From assembly GCA_018666155.1 (NCBI GenBank), contig JABJAH010000037.1, positions 309,270-373,269 on the forward strand: a stretch of 64,000 nucleotides of DNA, read 5' to 3'. Both the position numbers and the translations under genes were made by a program. Below, in pieces: positions 1 to 7,472 of this stretch (positions are counted from its first letter, which is position 1; each line of letters starts with the position of its first letter). The notes beneath the pieces were generated by a model, which was not told the DNA's origin, searched no databases, and was given only the letters and a program-made list of their open reading frames with translations. This stretch comes from Rhodospirillaceae bacterium. GTDB lineage: Bacteria; Pseudomonadota; Alphaproteobacteria; Rhodospirillales; Rhodospirillaceae.

Positions 1-444
1 TTTGCGGACAATCCGTTGGGCGATCGGCTTTAGCAGCGCCACCACCGGCCCAGGCACCCCGAGCACATCTTTCAGATAAGGGGTCCAATTTTTGATCCCC
101 GTCGGGTCAATCCAACGGAAGTAAACCACAGCCCAATAGAGGTGCTCTTCCATAAGGCGCTGAAAAGCCAGGCTCTCCGCCCGTTCTGACAGGGTGAGCT
201 TGCCATCAACCGGATTACCGTTCTTTGCTTCCAGCTGAGCGATGATCAAACCGCTATCGGCCATGACTTTGCCATCTTCATCGACAATAAAGGGGCGCTT
301 ACCGGTGGGGGCTTTTTTGCCCTTGTCGGCGGCGACCGTGTATTCGACGCCGGCTATGCGCAAATAGGTCTCGAGTTTGAAACAAAACGGACTGGGGTCT
401 GGCAAGCCCATGATCGGTCCAAACTTGTAGAGGGTCACGCTCAT
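1..444 (-). CDS. Glutathione S-transferase-fold protein (3' end cut by window edge)
   Basis: The first 148 codons are present and the reading frame runs off base 1. The start is the ATG at 444-442, preceded on the minus strand by AAAGGAAAG, a good ribosome binding site. The N-terminus (MSVTLYKFGP, then LPDPSPFCFKLETYLRIAGV) is a thioredoxin-fold GST N-domain of the metaxin/FAX-like type. It is followed by a K-rich KGKKAPTGKRPFIVDEDG segment and DSGLIIAQLE, which matches the usual glutathione-site E/DS region. An alpha-helical C-domain begins near residue 85. The substrate is unknown. This subgroup rarely has a defined conjugation activity, so the call is to fold only. Confidence 0.8.
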   Translation of the reverse strand, partial: MSVTLYKFGPIMGLPDPSPFCFKLETYLRIAGVEYTVAADKGKKAPTGKRPFIVDEDGKVMADSGLIIAQLEAKNGNPVDGKLTLSERAESLAFQRLMEEHLYWAVVYFRWIDPTGIKNWTPYLKDVLGVPGPVVALLKPIAQRIVRK

Positions 445-563
445 GCGCTTTCCTTTCATTGACTTGAGACTGGTTGCATCGACGCAGTATTATTATGTGG
501 GCTAAGGCTCACAATATGGTGAGGGCTATTGTGCCTGGGGCCCAGAGAAATGACACTGCCAGA

Positions 564-1232
564 ATGACACTCTTGGTCCGTAAATCACCCATACTCTCAA
601 TTATAATATTGATCGCTGGGTTACTCACCTCCGGGTCGGCAGAGGCAATCAGCGATCGGCGGATTGAAGACGCTCGCTACGCCTGCACAACATTTATGGA
701 CGCCGAGAATAAAAGCACGCGCAAGAAGGATATGGACCGGGCCGAACTTGCCCGTTTTTGGCTGGTGGGCTTCTTGACCGGCGCCTTCGAAGCGGATGCC
801 GTTCTAGAGTTTTCAGACGACGAATCCGGTGCCGAGGGCATCATTGTTTCTCGGGTGAAGGAATATTGCGCGGAACACCAGGACAATTCCATTCATGCGG
901 CAGCAGTATCGGCAGGATCATCGCCCGAGCCGCTGCCGGCATCGACAGCGATCGGTTTCGATCCCCGTCAGTATTCGTGTGCCGCCTATTCACAGGGGCG
1001 CGACGGTCGGGGAGACGCAAAGTCGCTTTCCGAGGCCGCTGAGTTTTGGGCCTTCGCCTTTGTGCAGGGCACGGTCAGCGTCCGCCATCACCCACGATTG
1101 ATTATCTCCGTGGCCAACAAAAGAAAAATTGTGCGCGCCCTGAAACAAAGCTGTGCGCGCAATCCAACACGGACACTGTTAGATCAAACCGCCGAGATCG
1201 CAACCCGAGTCAGGCCCCTGCCAGAGCGTTAA
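564..1232 (+). CDS. Secreted protein with two HdeA-like repeats
   Basis: 222 residues from the ATG at 564. An upstream in-frame TTG at 474 would put 30 residues before the signal peptide, so it is less likely. Residues 1-28 form a signal peptide ending GSAEA, so the mature protein is periplasmic. Two copies of one module follow. The first has C41, FW at 65-66, GF..G and C102. The second has C139, FW at 161-162, AF.QG and C197. Cysteine spacing is 61 and 58, as expected for one disulfide per module. The pattern resembles HdeA/HdeB small periplasmic acid chaperones, but as a tandem duplication. Chaperone function is inferred from similarity only. It is divergent from the GST-like gene and convergent with the acyl-CoA ligase, overlapping its end by 4 bases. 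Confidence 0.6.
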   Translation: MTLLVRKSPILSIIILIAGLLTSGSAEAISDRRIEDARYACTTFMDAENKSTRKKDMDRAELARFWLVGFLTGAFEADAVLEFSDDESGAEGIIVSRVKEYCAEHQDNSIHAAAVSAGSSPEPLPASTAIGFDPRQYSCAAYSQGRDGRGDAKSLSEAAEFWAFAFVQGTVSVRHHPRLIISVANKRKIVRALKQSCARNPTRTLLDQTAEIATRVRPLPER

Positions 1233-2866
1233 TCTGCACTCAATGCTCGAGCACGTTCTCTCAGAACGAATTTCTGAACTTTCCCAGTCGACGTCTTTGG
1301 AAGATCATCGAACACGACAGTCTTCGGCACTTTAAATTTGGCCATGTTGTCGCGGCAGAAGGCGATGATCTCGTCTTCCGTTGCTGATTGCCCCGTCTTC
1401 AACGTAACGAAGGCGCAAGGCGTTTCCCCCCAATGATCGTCCGGCCGGGCCACCACGGCGGCTTCCAACACAGCGGGGTGTTTATACAAAAAGCCCTCGA
1501 CTTCGATGGTCGAAATATTTTCCCCACCAGAAATGATGATGTCTTTCGATCGATCTCGAATTTCCACATATCCATCGGGATGTTTGACGGCCAGGTCACC
1601 GGAGTGAAACCAGCCACCCTTTAAGGAGTCTTGAGTCGCGGTTGGGTTTTTCAAATACCCCTTCATGACAACATTGCCGCGGAACATGATCTCGCCGATG
1701 GTTTCACCATCTGCTGGCACTGGCGTCATGGAGTCGGGATCCATGACATCAAGACCCTCTACAACCGGATACCGCACACCCTGGCGCGCTTTAAGGGCTG
1801 CCTGCTCATCCATCGGAAGGTCATCCCACTCACCGTGCCATGCGCAGACAACACAGGGCCCATAGACCTCCGTTAAACCGTAGGTATGAGTGATACCGAT
1901 TCCCATCCCTTCCATTGTCGCAATGACCGCTGCTGGGGGTGCTGCGCCGGCCGTCATCGCCTTAATGCCTTGAGGCAAACCGGCGCGGTGTTCCTCAGGC
2001 GTATTCGCTAACATATTGAGAACAGTCGGCGCGCCGCAAAAATGGGTGATGCCTTCCGTCTTCATTAATTCGTAAATCGCGATGGGATCGACCTTTCGCA
2101 AGCAGACATGCGTGCCGCAGAGCGCGGTGATGGTCCACGGAAAACACCAGCCGTTGCAGTGAAACATCGGCAGTGTCCAAAGATAAACCGGGGCCGGCGT
2201 CATGCCCCACGCCATCATATTGCCGATCGCGTTGAGATAGGCGCCACGGTGATGAGTCACAACACCTTTTGGATTTCCGGTCGTGCCCGAGGTGTAGCAA
2301 AGCGCGATCGCTTGCCACTCATCTTCAATTGTGGGGCAGGCATAGTCCGCATCACCCGTTTCAAGAAAGGCCTCATAGGCGATTTCACCGATCGGGTCTT
2401 CTTCGGGTGCGAGCGCATCATCGATATCGATGACCAACATGTCGCGCCCACATTCTTTTAGGGCCGCTTTGGCAACACCGGACAGCTCTGGATCGACCAT
2501 CAGAACCTTGGCTTCACCATGCTCTAGAATGAACGCGATTGCGGAGGCATCTAATCTTGTGTTGATGGCATTGAGCACGGCGCCCGTCATAGGCACCCCA
2601 AAATGGGACTCTAAATGGGCGGGGATATTTGGCGCCAGCACGGCGACTGTATCGCCGGCGACGACGCCGCGTTTGACCAAAGCAGACGCCAGACGCCGAC
2701 AACGCCCATAGAGTTCAAGATACGTGTACCGCACCGGGCCATGCACGACGGCAACACGATTGGGATAGACCTCCGCTGCACGCCGTAAAAACGAAATGGG
2801 GCTAAGCGGCTCATGATTGGCCGATGTTTGATCAAGGTCGGTTTCATAAATACCTGGCTGGGTCAT
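1229..2866 (-). CDS. Acyl-CoA synthetase (AMP-dependent ligase)
   Basis: 545 residues, normal length for the ANL superfamily. It activates a carboxylic acid to acyl-AMP and then to acyl-CoA. The P-loop motif YTSGTTGNPKG lies at 191-201, followed by the family signature LPMFHCNGWCFPW. Downstream come YGLTEVYGP (A5), GWFHSGDLA with the catalytic D (A7), RSKDIIISGGENIS (A8) and the C-terminal lysine in PKTSTGKVQKF (A10). The overall sequence matches the medium/long-chain acyl-CoA synthetase subgroup often annotated as fatty-acyl-CoA or methylmercaptopropionate-type ligase. Substrate cannot be fixed from sequence. It starts at ATG 2866 with GGAAAG upstream, and is divergent from the TRAP binding-protein gene. 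Confidence 0.9.
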   Translation of the reverse strand: MTQPGIYETDLDQTSANHEPLSPISFLRRAAEVYPNRVAVVHGPVRYTYLELYGRCRRLASALVKRGVVAGDTVAVLAPNIPAHLESHFGVPMTGAVLNAINTRLDASAIAFILEHGEAKVLMVDPELSGVAKAALKECGRDMLVIDIDDALAPEEDPIGEIAYEAFLETGDADYACPTIEDEWQAIALCYTSGTTGNPKGVVTHHRGAYLNAIGNMMAWGMTPAPVYLWTLPMFHCNGWCFPWTITALCGTHVCLRKVDPIAIYELMKTEGITHFCGAPTVLNMLANTPEEHRAGLPQGIKAMTAGAAPPAAVIATMEGMGIGITHTYGLTEVYGPCVVCAWHGEWDDLPMDEQAALKARQGVRYPVVEGLDVMDPDSMTPVPADGETIGEIMFRGNVVMKGYLKNPTATQDSLKGGWFHSGDLAVKHPDGYVEIRDRSKDIIISGGENISTIEVEGFLYKHPAVLEAAVVARPDDHWGETPCAFVTLKTGQSATEDEIIAFCRDNMAKFKVPKTVVFDDLPKTSTGKVQKFVLRERARALSAD

Positions 2867-2947
2867 ACCTTATCTTTCCTGAATCCTCGCCCGGTTGTTC
2901 AGATTACCCGAATAACCCGGTAGGCTGACCAGTATCGCTGTGGATGA

Positions 2948-3976
2948 ATGAGCAGGCTAGCCATGCTTCGATCAATTCTTTCTATCTTTGTATTCAATTT
3001 GTGCATGGCGAGCAGCGGCGCGGCGGAGACTTTTCGCGCCGGCGCCCTAAGTACCCCTGGAGATCCCTACGATATTTTATGGCAACGCTTCGCGAATGAT
3101 ATTCGCCGCGAAAGTAAGGAGCAGCTGGACGCGGAATTGCTGGTGCGCGGCGAAGTCGGCGGTGAAGAAGCCCTGATGCTGGCCGTACGGCGCGGCCGTA
3201 TTGAAGTGGCAATATTTACGTCGAGCGGTATGTCCGCCGTCGTTCCAGAGTTCGCTGTTATCATGGCCCCGTTCCAATTCGACAGCCTCGACGAAGCAGA
3301 CTACGTGTTGGACAACCACTTGATAGAACCGCTGTCCGCCCTAGCAGCGACAAAAGGGCTCACCGTTCTGAGCTGGGCGGATGAAGGTTTCCATAGCTTG
3401 TATAGCGTTACGCCTTTGCGAAGCCCGGCTGACACGGCTGGATACAGTATGCGTGCCTTCCAAGTCCCATCGTCGCCCGTGTTCCTGGCCGCACTCGGCG
3501 CGGATGTCGCCGCGATGCCTTTTCCGGATGTCATTCCAGGCCTACAGACCGGATTAATTCAGGGTGGTGAAGCCGGTGCGATGACCTATGCCAGTTATGG
3601 ATTGGCCCCGGTCGCGGGCCACTACACTCTGACCCGTCACGCCTACTCCTCCGGTGTGTATGCCGCCAATTCCGAGTGGTTTGATGCCCTTGATCCAGAA
3701 CTTCAAGGCGCATTACGTCGTGCCGTGCCAAACGCGACAGAGGTGCGACAGCGTGTGCGCGCCCGCAATTCATCTGACCTCGAACAAGCTGTTCGACGGG
3801 GGTCAATCATTCACGAGCCCACGACGATTGAGAAAATGGCGTGGCGCAACGCGACCAAAGCTGTGCCGCAAAAATTGGTGGAGCAAATAGGGGGACAAGC
3901 CGCAGCCATTCACGCCCGCATTCTGGGGGGCAAAGCATCCTATGCGAACTTGAAAAGGACCAGCGATGACAAGTGA
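2948..3976 (+). CDS. TRAP transporter substrate-binding protein (DctP family), orphan
   Basis: 342 residues. Residues 1-26 are a signal peptide ending SSGAA. The mature part has DctP/TAXI-like features: a binding-site segment around GYSMRAFQVPSSPVFLAALGA and the LQTGLIQGGEAG stretch corresponding to the canonical LQTGVIDGQE. It would bind a small organic acid in the periplasm and hand it to a DctQM permease. No DctQ or DctM gene is nearby, so it is an orphan binding protein or serves a permease elsewhere. The downstream GST gene overlaps it by 11 bases, suggesting co-translation. ATG 2948 was taken as start; ATG 2963 is a possible alternative. Confidence 0.82.
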   Translation: MSRLAMLRSILSIFVFNLCMASSGAAETFRAGALSTPGDPYDILWQRFANDIRRESKEQLDAELLVRGEVGGEEALMLAVRRGRIEVAIFTSSGMSAVVPEFAVIMAPFQFDSLDEADYVLDNHLIEPLSALAATKGLTVLSWADEGFHSLYSVTPLRSPADTAGYSMRAFQVPSSPVFLAALGADVAAMPFPDVIPGLQTGLIQGGEAGAMTYASYGLAPVAGHYTLTRHAYSSGVYAANSEWFDALDPELQGALRRAVPNATEVRQRVRARNSSDLEQAVRRGSIIHEPTTIEKMAWRNATKAVPQKLVEQIGGQAAAIHARILGGKASYANLKRTSDDK

Positions 3977-4661
3977 TGTAACGAAAGGGCTTCATCTCTA
4001 CGGACAGATGATGTCGCCCTATGTGGCCCGCGTCACCCTAACGGCCTATCGCTTGGGCCTCGATTTGCGCCCTGAGCCCGTACCCGGCGGAGGCACGGCG
4101 TCTCCAGAGTTTCGCGCGATCAACCCCATCGGGCGCGTCCCCGCACTGGTCCATGGCGACTTGTGGCTGGCGGAAGGCGAAGTGATTTGCAGCTACCTAC
4201 GCGACTTAATCCCAGATCAAGATGTCGACCGGACAGATCCGGCAATCGCTGCACGCGGTCGATTGGTCGCTCGTATCGTCGATTTATATCTGATGGGCCA
4301 TTACGTGCCGCTCATTCCGCTGCGGCGGCAAGACAATCCCGACCAAGCCTTCATCGAAACCAAGGTTACCGCCTTTAAGGACGGGCTTTCCGTCCTAGAA
4401 ACAGTCCTGTCACCTGGTCCGTTCGCGCTGGGGTCAGAACTCGGCCACGCTGACTGTGCACTCGGCCCAGCCATCGATTATCTCAGCATTATGATGCCGC
4501 ACTTCGGCATTGCGGACTTGACTGATGGCTACCCAAAACTCAAGGCATGGTGGTCTTACATCCGTGACAAACAGCCATTTGCGTCAATATTTGCTGAAGG
4601 CCGGGCCGATTTACGAGCCTACCGGGAAGAGCACGGCTTGGCACCCCTTGATGGTCTCTAG
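3966..4661 (+). CDS. Glutathione S-transferase family protein
   Basis: 231 residues, typical cytosolic GST length. The N-terminal thioredoxin-like domain (about 1-82) contains SPYVARVTLTAYRLGL at the usual catalytic Ser/Tyr position, NPIGRVPAL with the cis-proline, and the AEGEVICSYL segment, which corresponds to the glutathione-binding ES motif. The C-terminal helical domain follows, with the conserved LGHADCALGPAIDYL (normally SxADhxl) capping motif. It probably conjugates or thiolyses an electrophile with glutathione. Its start lies inside the end of the TRAP binding-protein gene (11-base overlap), tying it to that unit. Confidence 0.85.
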   Translation: MTSDVTKGLHLYGQMMSPYVARVTLTAYRLGLDLRPEPVPGGGTASPEFRAINPIGRVPALVHGDLWLAEGEVICSYLRDLIPDQDVDRTDPAIAARGRLVARIVDLYLMGHYVPLIPLRRQDNPDQAFIETKVTAFKDGLSVLETVLSPGPFALGSELGHADCALGPAIDYLSIMMPHFGIADLTDGYPKLKAWWSYIRDKQPFASIFAEGRADLRAYREEHGLAPLDGL

Positions 4662-4709
4662 CGGTCGATTGCACTAAAGTAAGGCCACATTCATCGGGAG
4701 CAGAAACCA

Positions 4710-5453
4710 ATGGAACACCATACAATTCGCGGCCGCATCCGTTACACGTCAAAGAAAAAAGAAATTCTGGATAAAGTCCGTGGTGGCGAAACCTTTATCT
4801 ACACTACCCATGTCGATGGCTCGCGCTCGCTGCGCACCCACTGTTCCATTGACGAAGGTTCACCGCTGGTATTGCGCGACACCGTCACCAACGTCGACAA
4901 AAATTGGACCCCGACATACGGCTTTGTCCAGATTCATGTCAACGACGCCTTTGTCGGATCGTCCTGGTTCAGGTTCACCGAGACGATGGCCGAGTGCGAA
5001 GGTTATACGGTTAAAGAAGGCCGTATTTCGCAAAGATTAGACCTAGATGTCCGTCCCAGTTTTTTCGGAACCCACCCGATCCAAGCCGACGCCATGCACA
5101 CCAACATGTACCCCTTGGAACAAGGGCCGGGAACCTATACGTCACCGCTACACCTGATGTGCTCGTTTCATCACCGCGGCGCTGATGGACCAATTTTGAT
5201 GCACAAACGCGGTCTCATCATGAATTATTTCGGTGAAGAAGATGTGACAGTCGAGGCTGGAACTTTCAAAGCCCATCACTTTAGTTACGGCACCAACAAA
5301 GACGACGACTATATGGGCGCAGACATTCACCCGCCCTATCACACATGGGTCACAGCGGATGGTGATTATGTGCTTCTCAAAGCGCATTGTACCGGATACA
5401 TGCAGACCTATTACGAGCTGGTCGAGTACGAGAAAAAGAAAAACTCTTTCTAG
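4710..5453 (+). CDS. Conserved protein of unknown function, DUF3108-like
   Basis: 247 residues from ATG 4710, with GGGAG ten bases upstream. No signal peptide or membrane segment is visible, so it is probably cytoplasmic. The protein is rich in alternating beta-strand patterns. Near the C-terminus it has VEAGTFKAHHF, then HPPYHTWVTADGDYVLLKA and QTYYELVEYE, a pattern like DUF3108/YxeK-type beta-barrel proteins (V.AGTF.A...W.t.D..Y....). The family assignment is tentative. Its position between a GST and a MmgE/PrpD enzyme suggests a role with a small-molecule substrate, but the sequence does not show a function. Confidence 0.6.
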   Translation: MEHHTIRGRIRYTSKKKEILDKVRGGETFIYTTHVDGSRSLRTHCSIDEGSPLVLRDTVTNVDKNWTPTYGFVQIHVNDAFVGSSWFRFTETMAECEGYTVKEGRISQRLDLDVRPSFFGTHPIQADAMHTNMYPLEQGPGTYTSPLHLMCSFHHRGADGPILMHKRGLIMNYFGEEDVTVEAGTFKAHHFSYGTNKDDDYMGADIHPPYHTWVTADGDYVLLKAHCTGYMQTYYELVEYEKKKNSF

Positions 5454-5491
5454 GCCTCGACAATTTCGCGATAGGCGTCAGACCAAGAGAC

Positions 5492-6916
5492 ATGTCGAAC
5501 ACCGCATCCCAAATGAATCCAATCGAGAGCTACGGTAAGTGGCTAGCGGAAGCGCCAGCCGCCTGGCCCGGTGAAGCTTTACATTCCGCCAAACGACAGC
5601 TCATCGATGTCATGGGTGTAACAATCTTGGGTGCGGTGGACGAGGCCACCACCCGGGTATTCGCGACGGTTCAAGAATGGGGTGATGGCCCCTGCACTGT
5701 CATCGGACAATCGCGAACCCTAAGCGCACCGTGGGCGGCGCTGGTCAACGGCACAGCCGCCCATGCTTTGGATCTGGACGATAATTTCGATCCGGCCAAG
5801 GCCCACGCCACGGCTGTTCTCGCTCCGGCCATTCTGGCTCTCGGCGAGCAGGAGCACGTCACTGGCCAGGCCTGTCTCGATGCTTATATCTGTGGGCTGC
5901 AGATCATGGGGCGAGTCGGGCAAGGGGTGAATCCCACCCACCGCAATCGCGGCTGGCATGCAACAGCTACAGTCGGTGCACTTGGCGCGGCAGCGGCCTG
6001 CGCCCGCCTCCTCAAGCTCAATGCCGAACAAGCCGGACACGCCGTGTCTCTCGCCACCAGCATGGCGGCAGGGTTCATGTCTCAGTTCGGAACGATGGCC
6101 AAACCGACCCACGCCGGGCTGGCGGCTAAAGCTGGTGTCATTGCCGCAAGTATGGCGCGCAATGGGGTGACGGCTGGGCGTGAGACTTTGGACGGCCCGA
6201 CGGGCATGAACCGATTGATGGTGGGTCCAGATTACGAAGAGTTACGGGACGCGATTAACAAACCCGAGCATGGTCAAACACTGCGATTTAAAACGGAACA
6301 AGTGGGTGAACCGTTGCTGATTCTTGAGCATGGCCTCAAGGCCAAACGGTTTGCCAACTGTGCCAGCGCCCATCGCTCGATGGATGCGTTATTGCTTCTT
6401 AAAGAAGAACACGGCTTTAGCGTCGATGATGTGAGTAAAATTATCGCCCGCCTGCCAACGACCCATCTGAACAATCTGATGCATCACGATCCACAAGACC
6501 CGATGCAGGCGAAATTCTCGCTGCAATACGGGTTAGCTGTCGCGCTACTGACTGGCACCTGTACGCTTGAAGACTTCCTACCCGAGGCGATCATGCGCTC
6601 TGAGATACGGTCTTTGTACGAATTTATCGAAGCCCGTCCCGTCGACAAATCTGAAGGCGAGTTCCCGACGTCAGTTGAGGTTCACCTCAAGACTGGAACA
6701 TGCGTGGAAAAGAGCTTGGCCATGCCGCTGGGCAGTAAGGCCGCACCCTTCACAGACGAACAGTACTGGCGGAAATTTGATGATTGCGTCAGCGGCCTCC
6801 TGTCAGAAGACGAAGCGGTGCGAGTTAAGAAAGCGATGGAAGACTTTGCTGAACTGCCAGACCTTGCGTCCCTCCTCTCGCCACTACGGCGACCGCTGCA
6901 TCCGAACGGCATGTGA
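5492..6916 (+). CDS. MmgE/PrpD family protein
   Basis: 474 residues from ATG 5492. The frame is open further upstream, but that would overlap the preceding gene and add 35 unrelated residues. MmgE/PrpD proteins include 2-methylcitrate dehydratase, cis-aconitate decarboxylase and other lyases or isomerases acting on polycarboxylates. Hallmarks seen are HALDLDDNF, GWHATATVGALGAA, the MAKPTHAGLAAKAG segment, KRFANCASAHRSMDA and AKFSLQYGLAVAL. There is no prpB or prpC nearby, so the 2-methylcitrate cycle is not indicated. With an orphan TRAP binding protein upstream, an organic-acid substrate is a reasonable inference. Confidence 0.87.
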   Translation: MSNTASQMNPIESYGKWLAEAPAAWPGEALHSAKRQLIDVMGVTILGAVDEATTRVFATVQEWGDGPCTVIGQSRTLSAPWAALVNGTAAHALDLDDNFDPAKAHATAVLAPAILALGEQEHVTGQACLDAYICGLQIMGRVGQGVNPTHRNRGWHATATVGALGAAAACARLLKLNAEQAGHAVSLATSMAAGFMSQFGTMAKPTHAGLAAKAGVIAASMARNGVTAGRETLDGPTGMNRLMVGPDYEELRDAINKPEHGQTLRFKTEQVGEPLLILEHGLKAKRFANCASAHRSMDALLLLKEEHGFSVDDVSKIIARLPTTHLNNLMHHDPQDPMQAKFSLQYGLAVALLTGTCTLEDFLPEAIMRSEIRSLYEFIEARPVDKSEGEFPTSVEVHLKTGTCVEKSLAMPLGSKAAPFTDEQYWRKFDDCVSGLLSEDEAVRVKKAMEDFAELPDLASLLSPLRRPLHPNGM

Positions 6917-6919
6917 GAG

Positions 6920-7468
6920 ATGAATGTAACGGGACCATCTTTCCAGACACCAGAATGCCGCGGATTCTACGAATACTGGCAGTCTTTACCGAGGCATAAC
7001 CTAGCGCCGACGTCGGAAATCTTTCTTGATGCATCGAACCCCCGGTACGCGCCTTTCGTATACATCCTGGAATTCTCAGGCTCGGACATTGTTATCCGAC
7101 TGATGGGAACGGCCCTGGTCGAACGCTGGAAAGCGGACCGCACGGGCGAGAAATTTCTTACGACTCAAGATGCAGAAACGAAGAAGGTCTTTCTAACCAA
7201 CTGTTCACACATTGTGAGCATGCCCTGCGGTCTTCGTGCCACCAACCGCTTCCGACTATCAGCTGGTCAGCGAGTCTCAACCGAGGCGATCGCTCTCCCC
7301 TTAGCCCCAGGACCCGGACGACCACAAAGATTTGTTTCTTATAGTCAAATGTTTGAGGAGCCAAGCGATGAAGACAAGGTCGGCGGCTGGGAAGACGTCG
7401 TCGATCATGAGTGGATCGACCTCGGTGCCGGAGTGCCTGATTACTTTCTAACCGAGCAGAAAAAATAA
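6920..7468 (+). CDS. PAS_5 (DUF1457) domain protein
   Basis: 182 residues. A single PAS_5-type domain fills most of the protein: FYEYWQSLP at the N-terminus, then FVYILEFSGSDIVIRLMGTALVERWKADRTG and a core ending in ALPLAPGPGRPQRFVSYSQ. PAS_5 proteins are abundant in Rhodospirillales and usually stand alone with no attached output domain. The ligand and partner are unknown. It starts three bases after the MmgE/PrpD stop, so it is probably the last gene of that unit. Confidence 0.78.
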   Translation: MNVTGPSFQTPECRGFYEYWQSLPRHNLAPTSEIFLDASNPRYAPFVYILEFSGSDIVIRLMGTALVERWKADRTGEKFLTTQDAETKKVFLTNCSHIVSMPCGLRATNRFRLSAGQRVSTEAIALPLAPGPGRPQRFVSYSQMFEEPSDEDKVGGWEDVVDHEWIDLGAGVPDYFLTEQKK

Positions 7469-7472
7469 AGAG

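Noticed and set aside
2866..2947. Strong promoter in the acyl-CoA ligase / TRAP gap
   Set aside because: No convincing -35/-10 pair could be assigned in this 81-base divergent gap.
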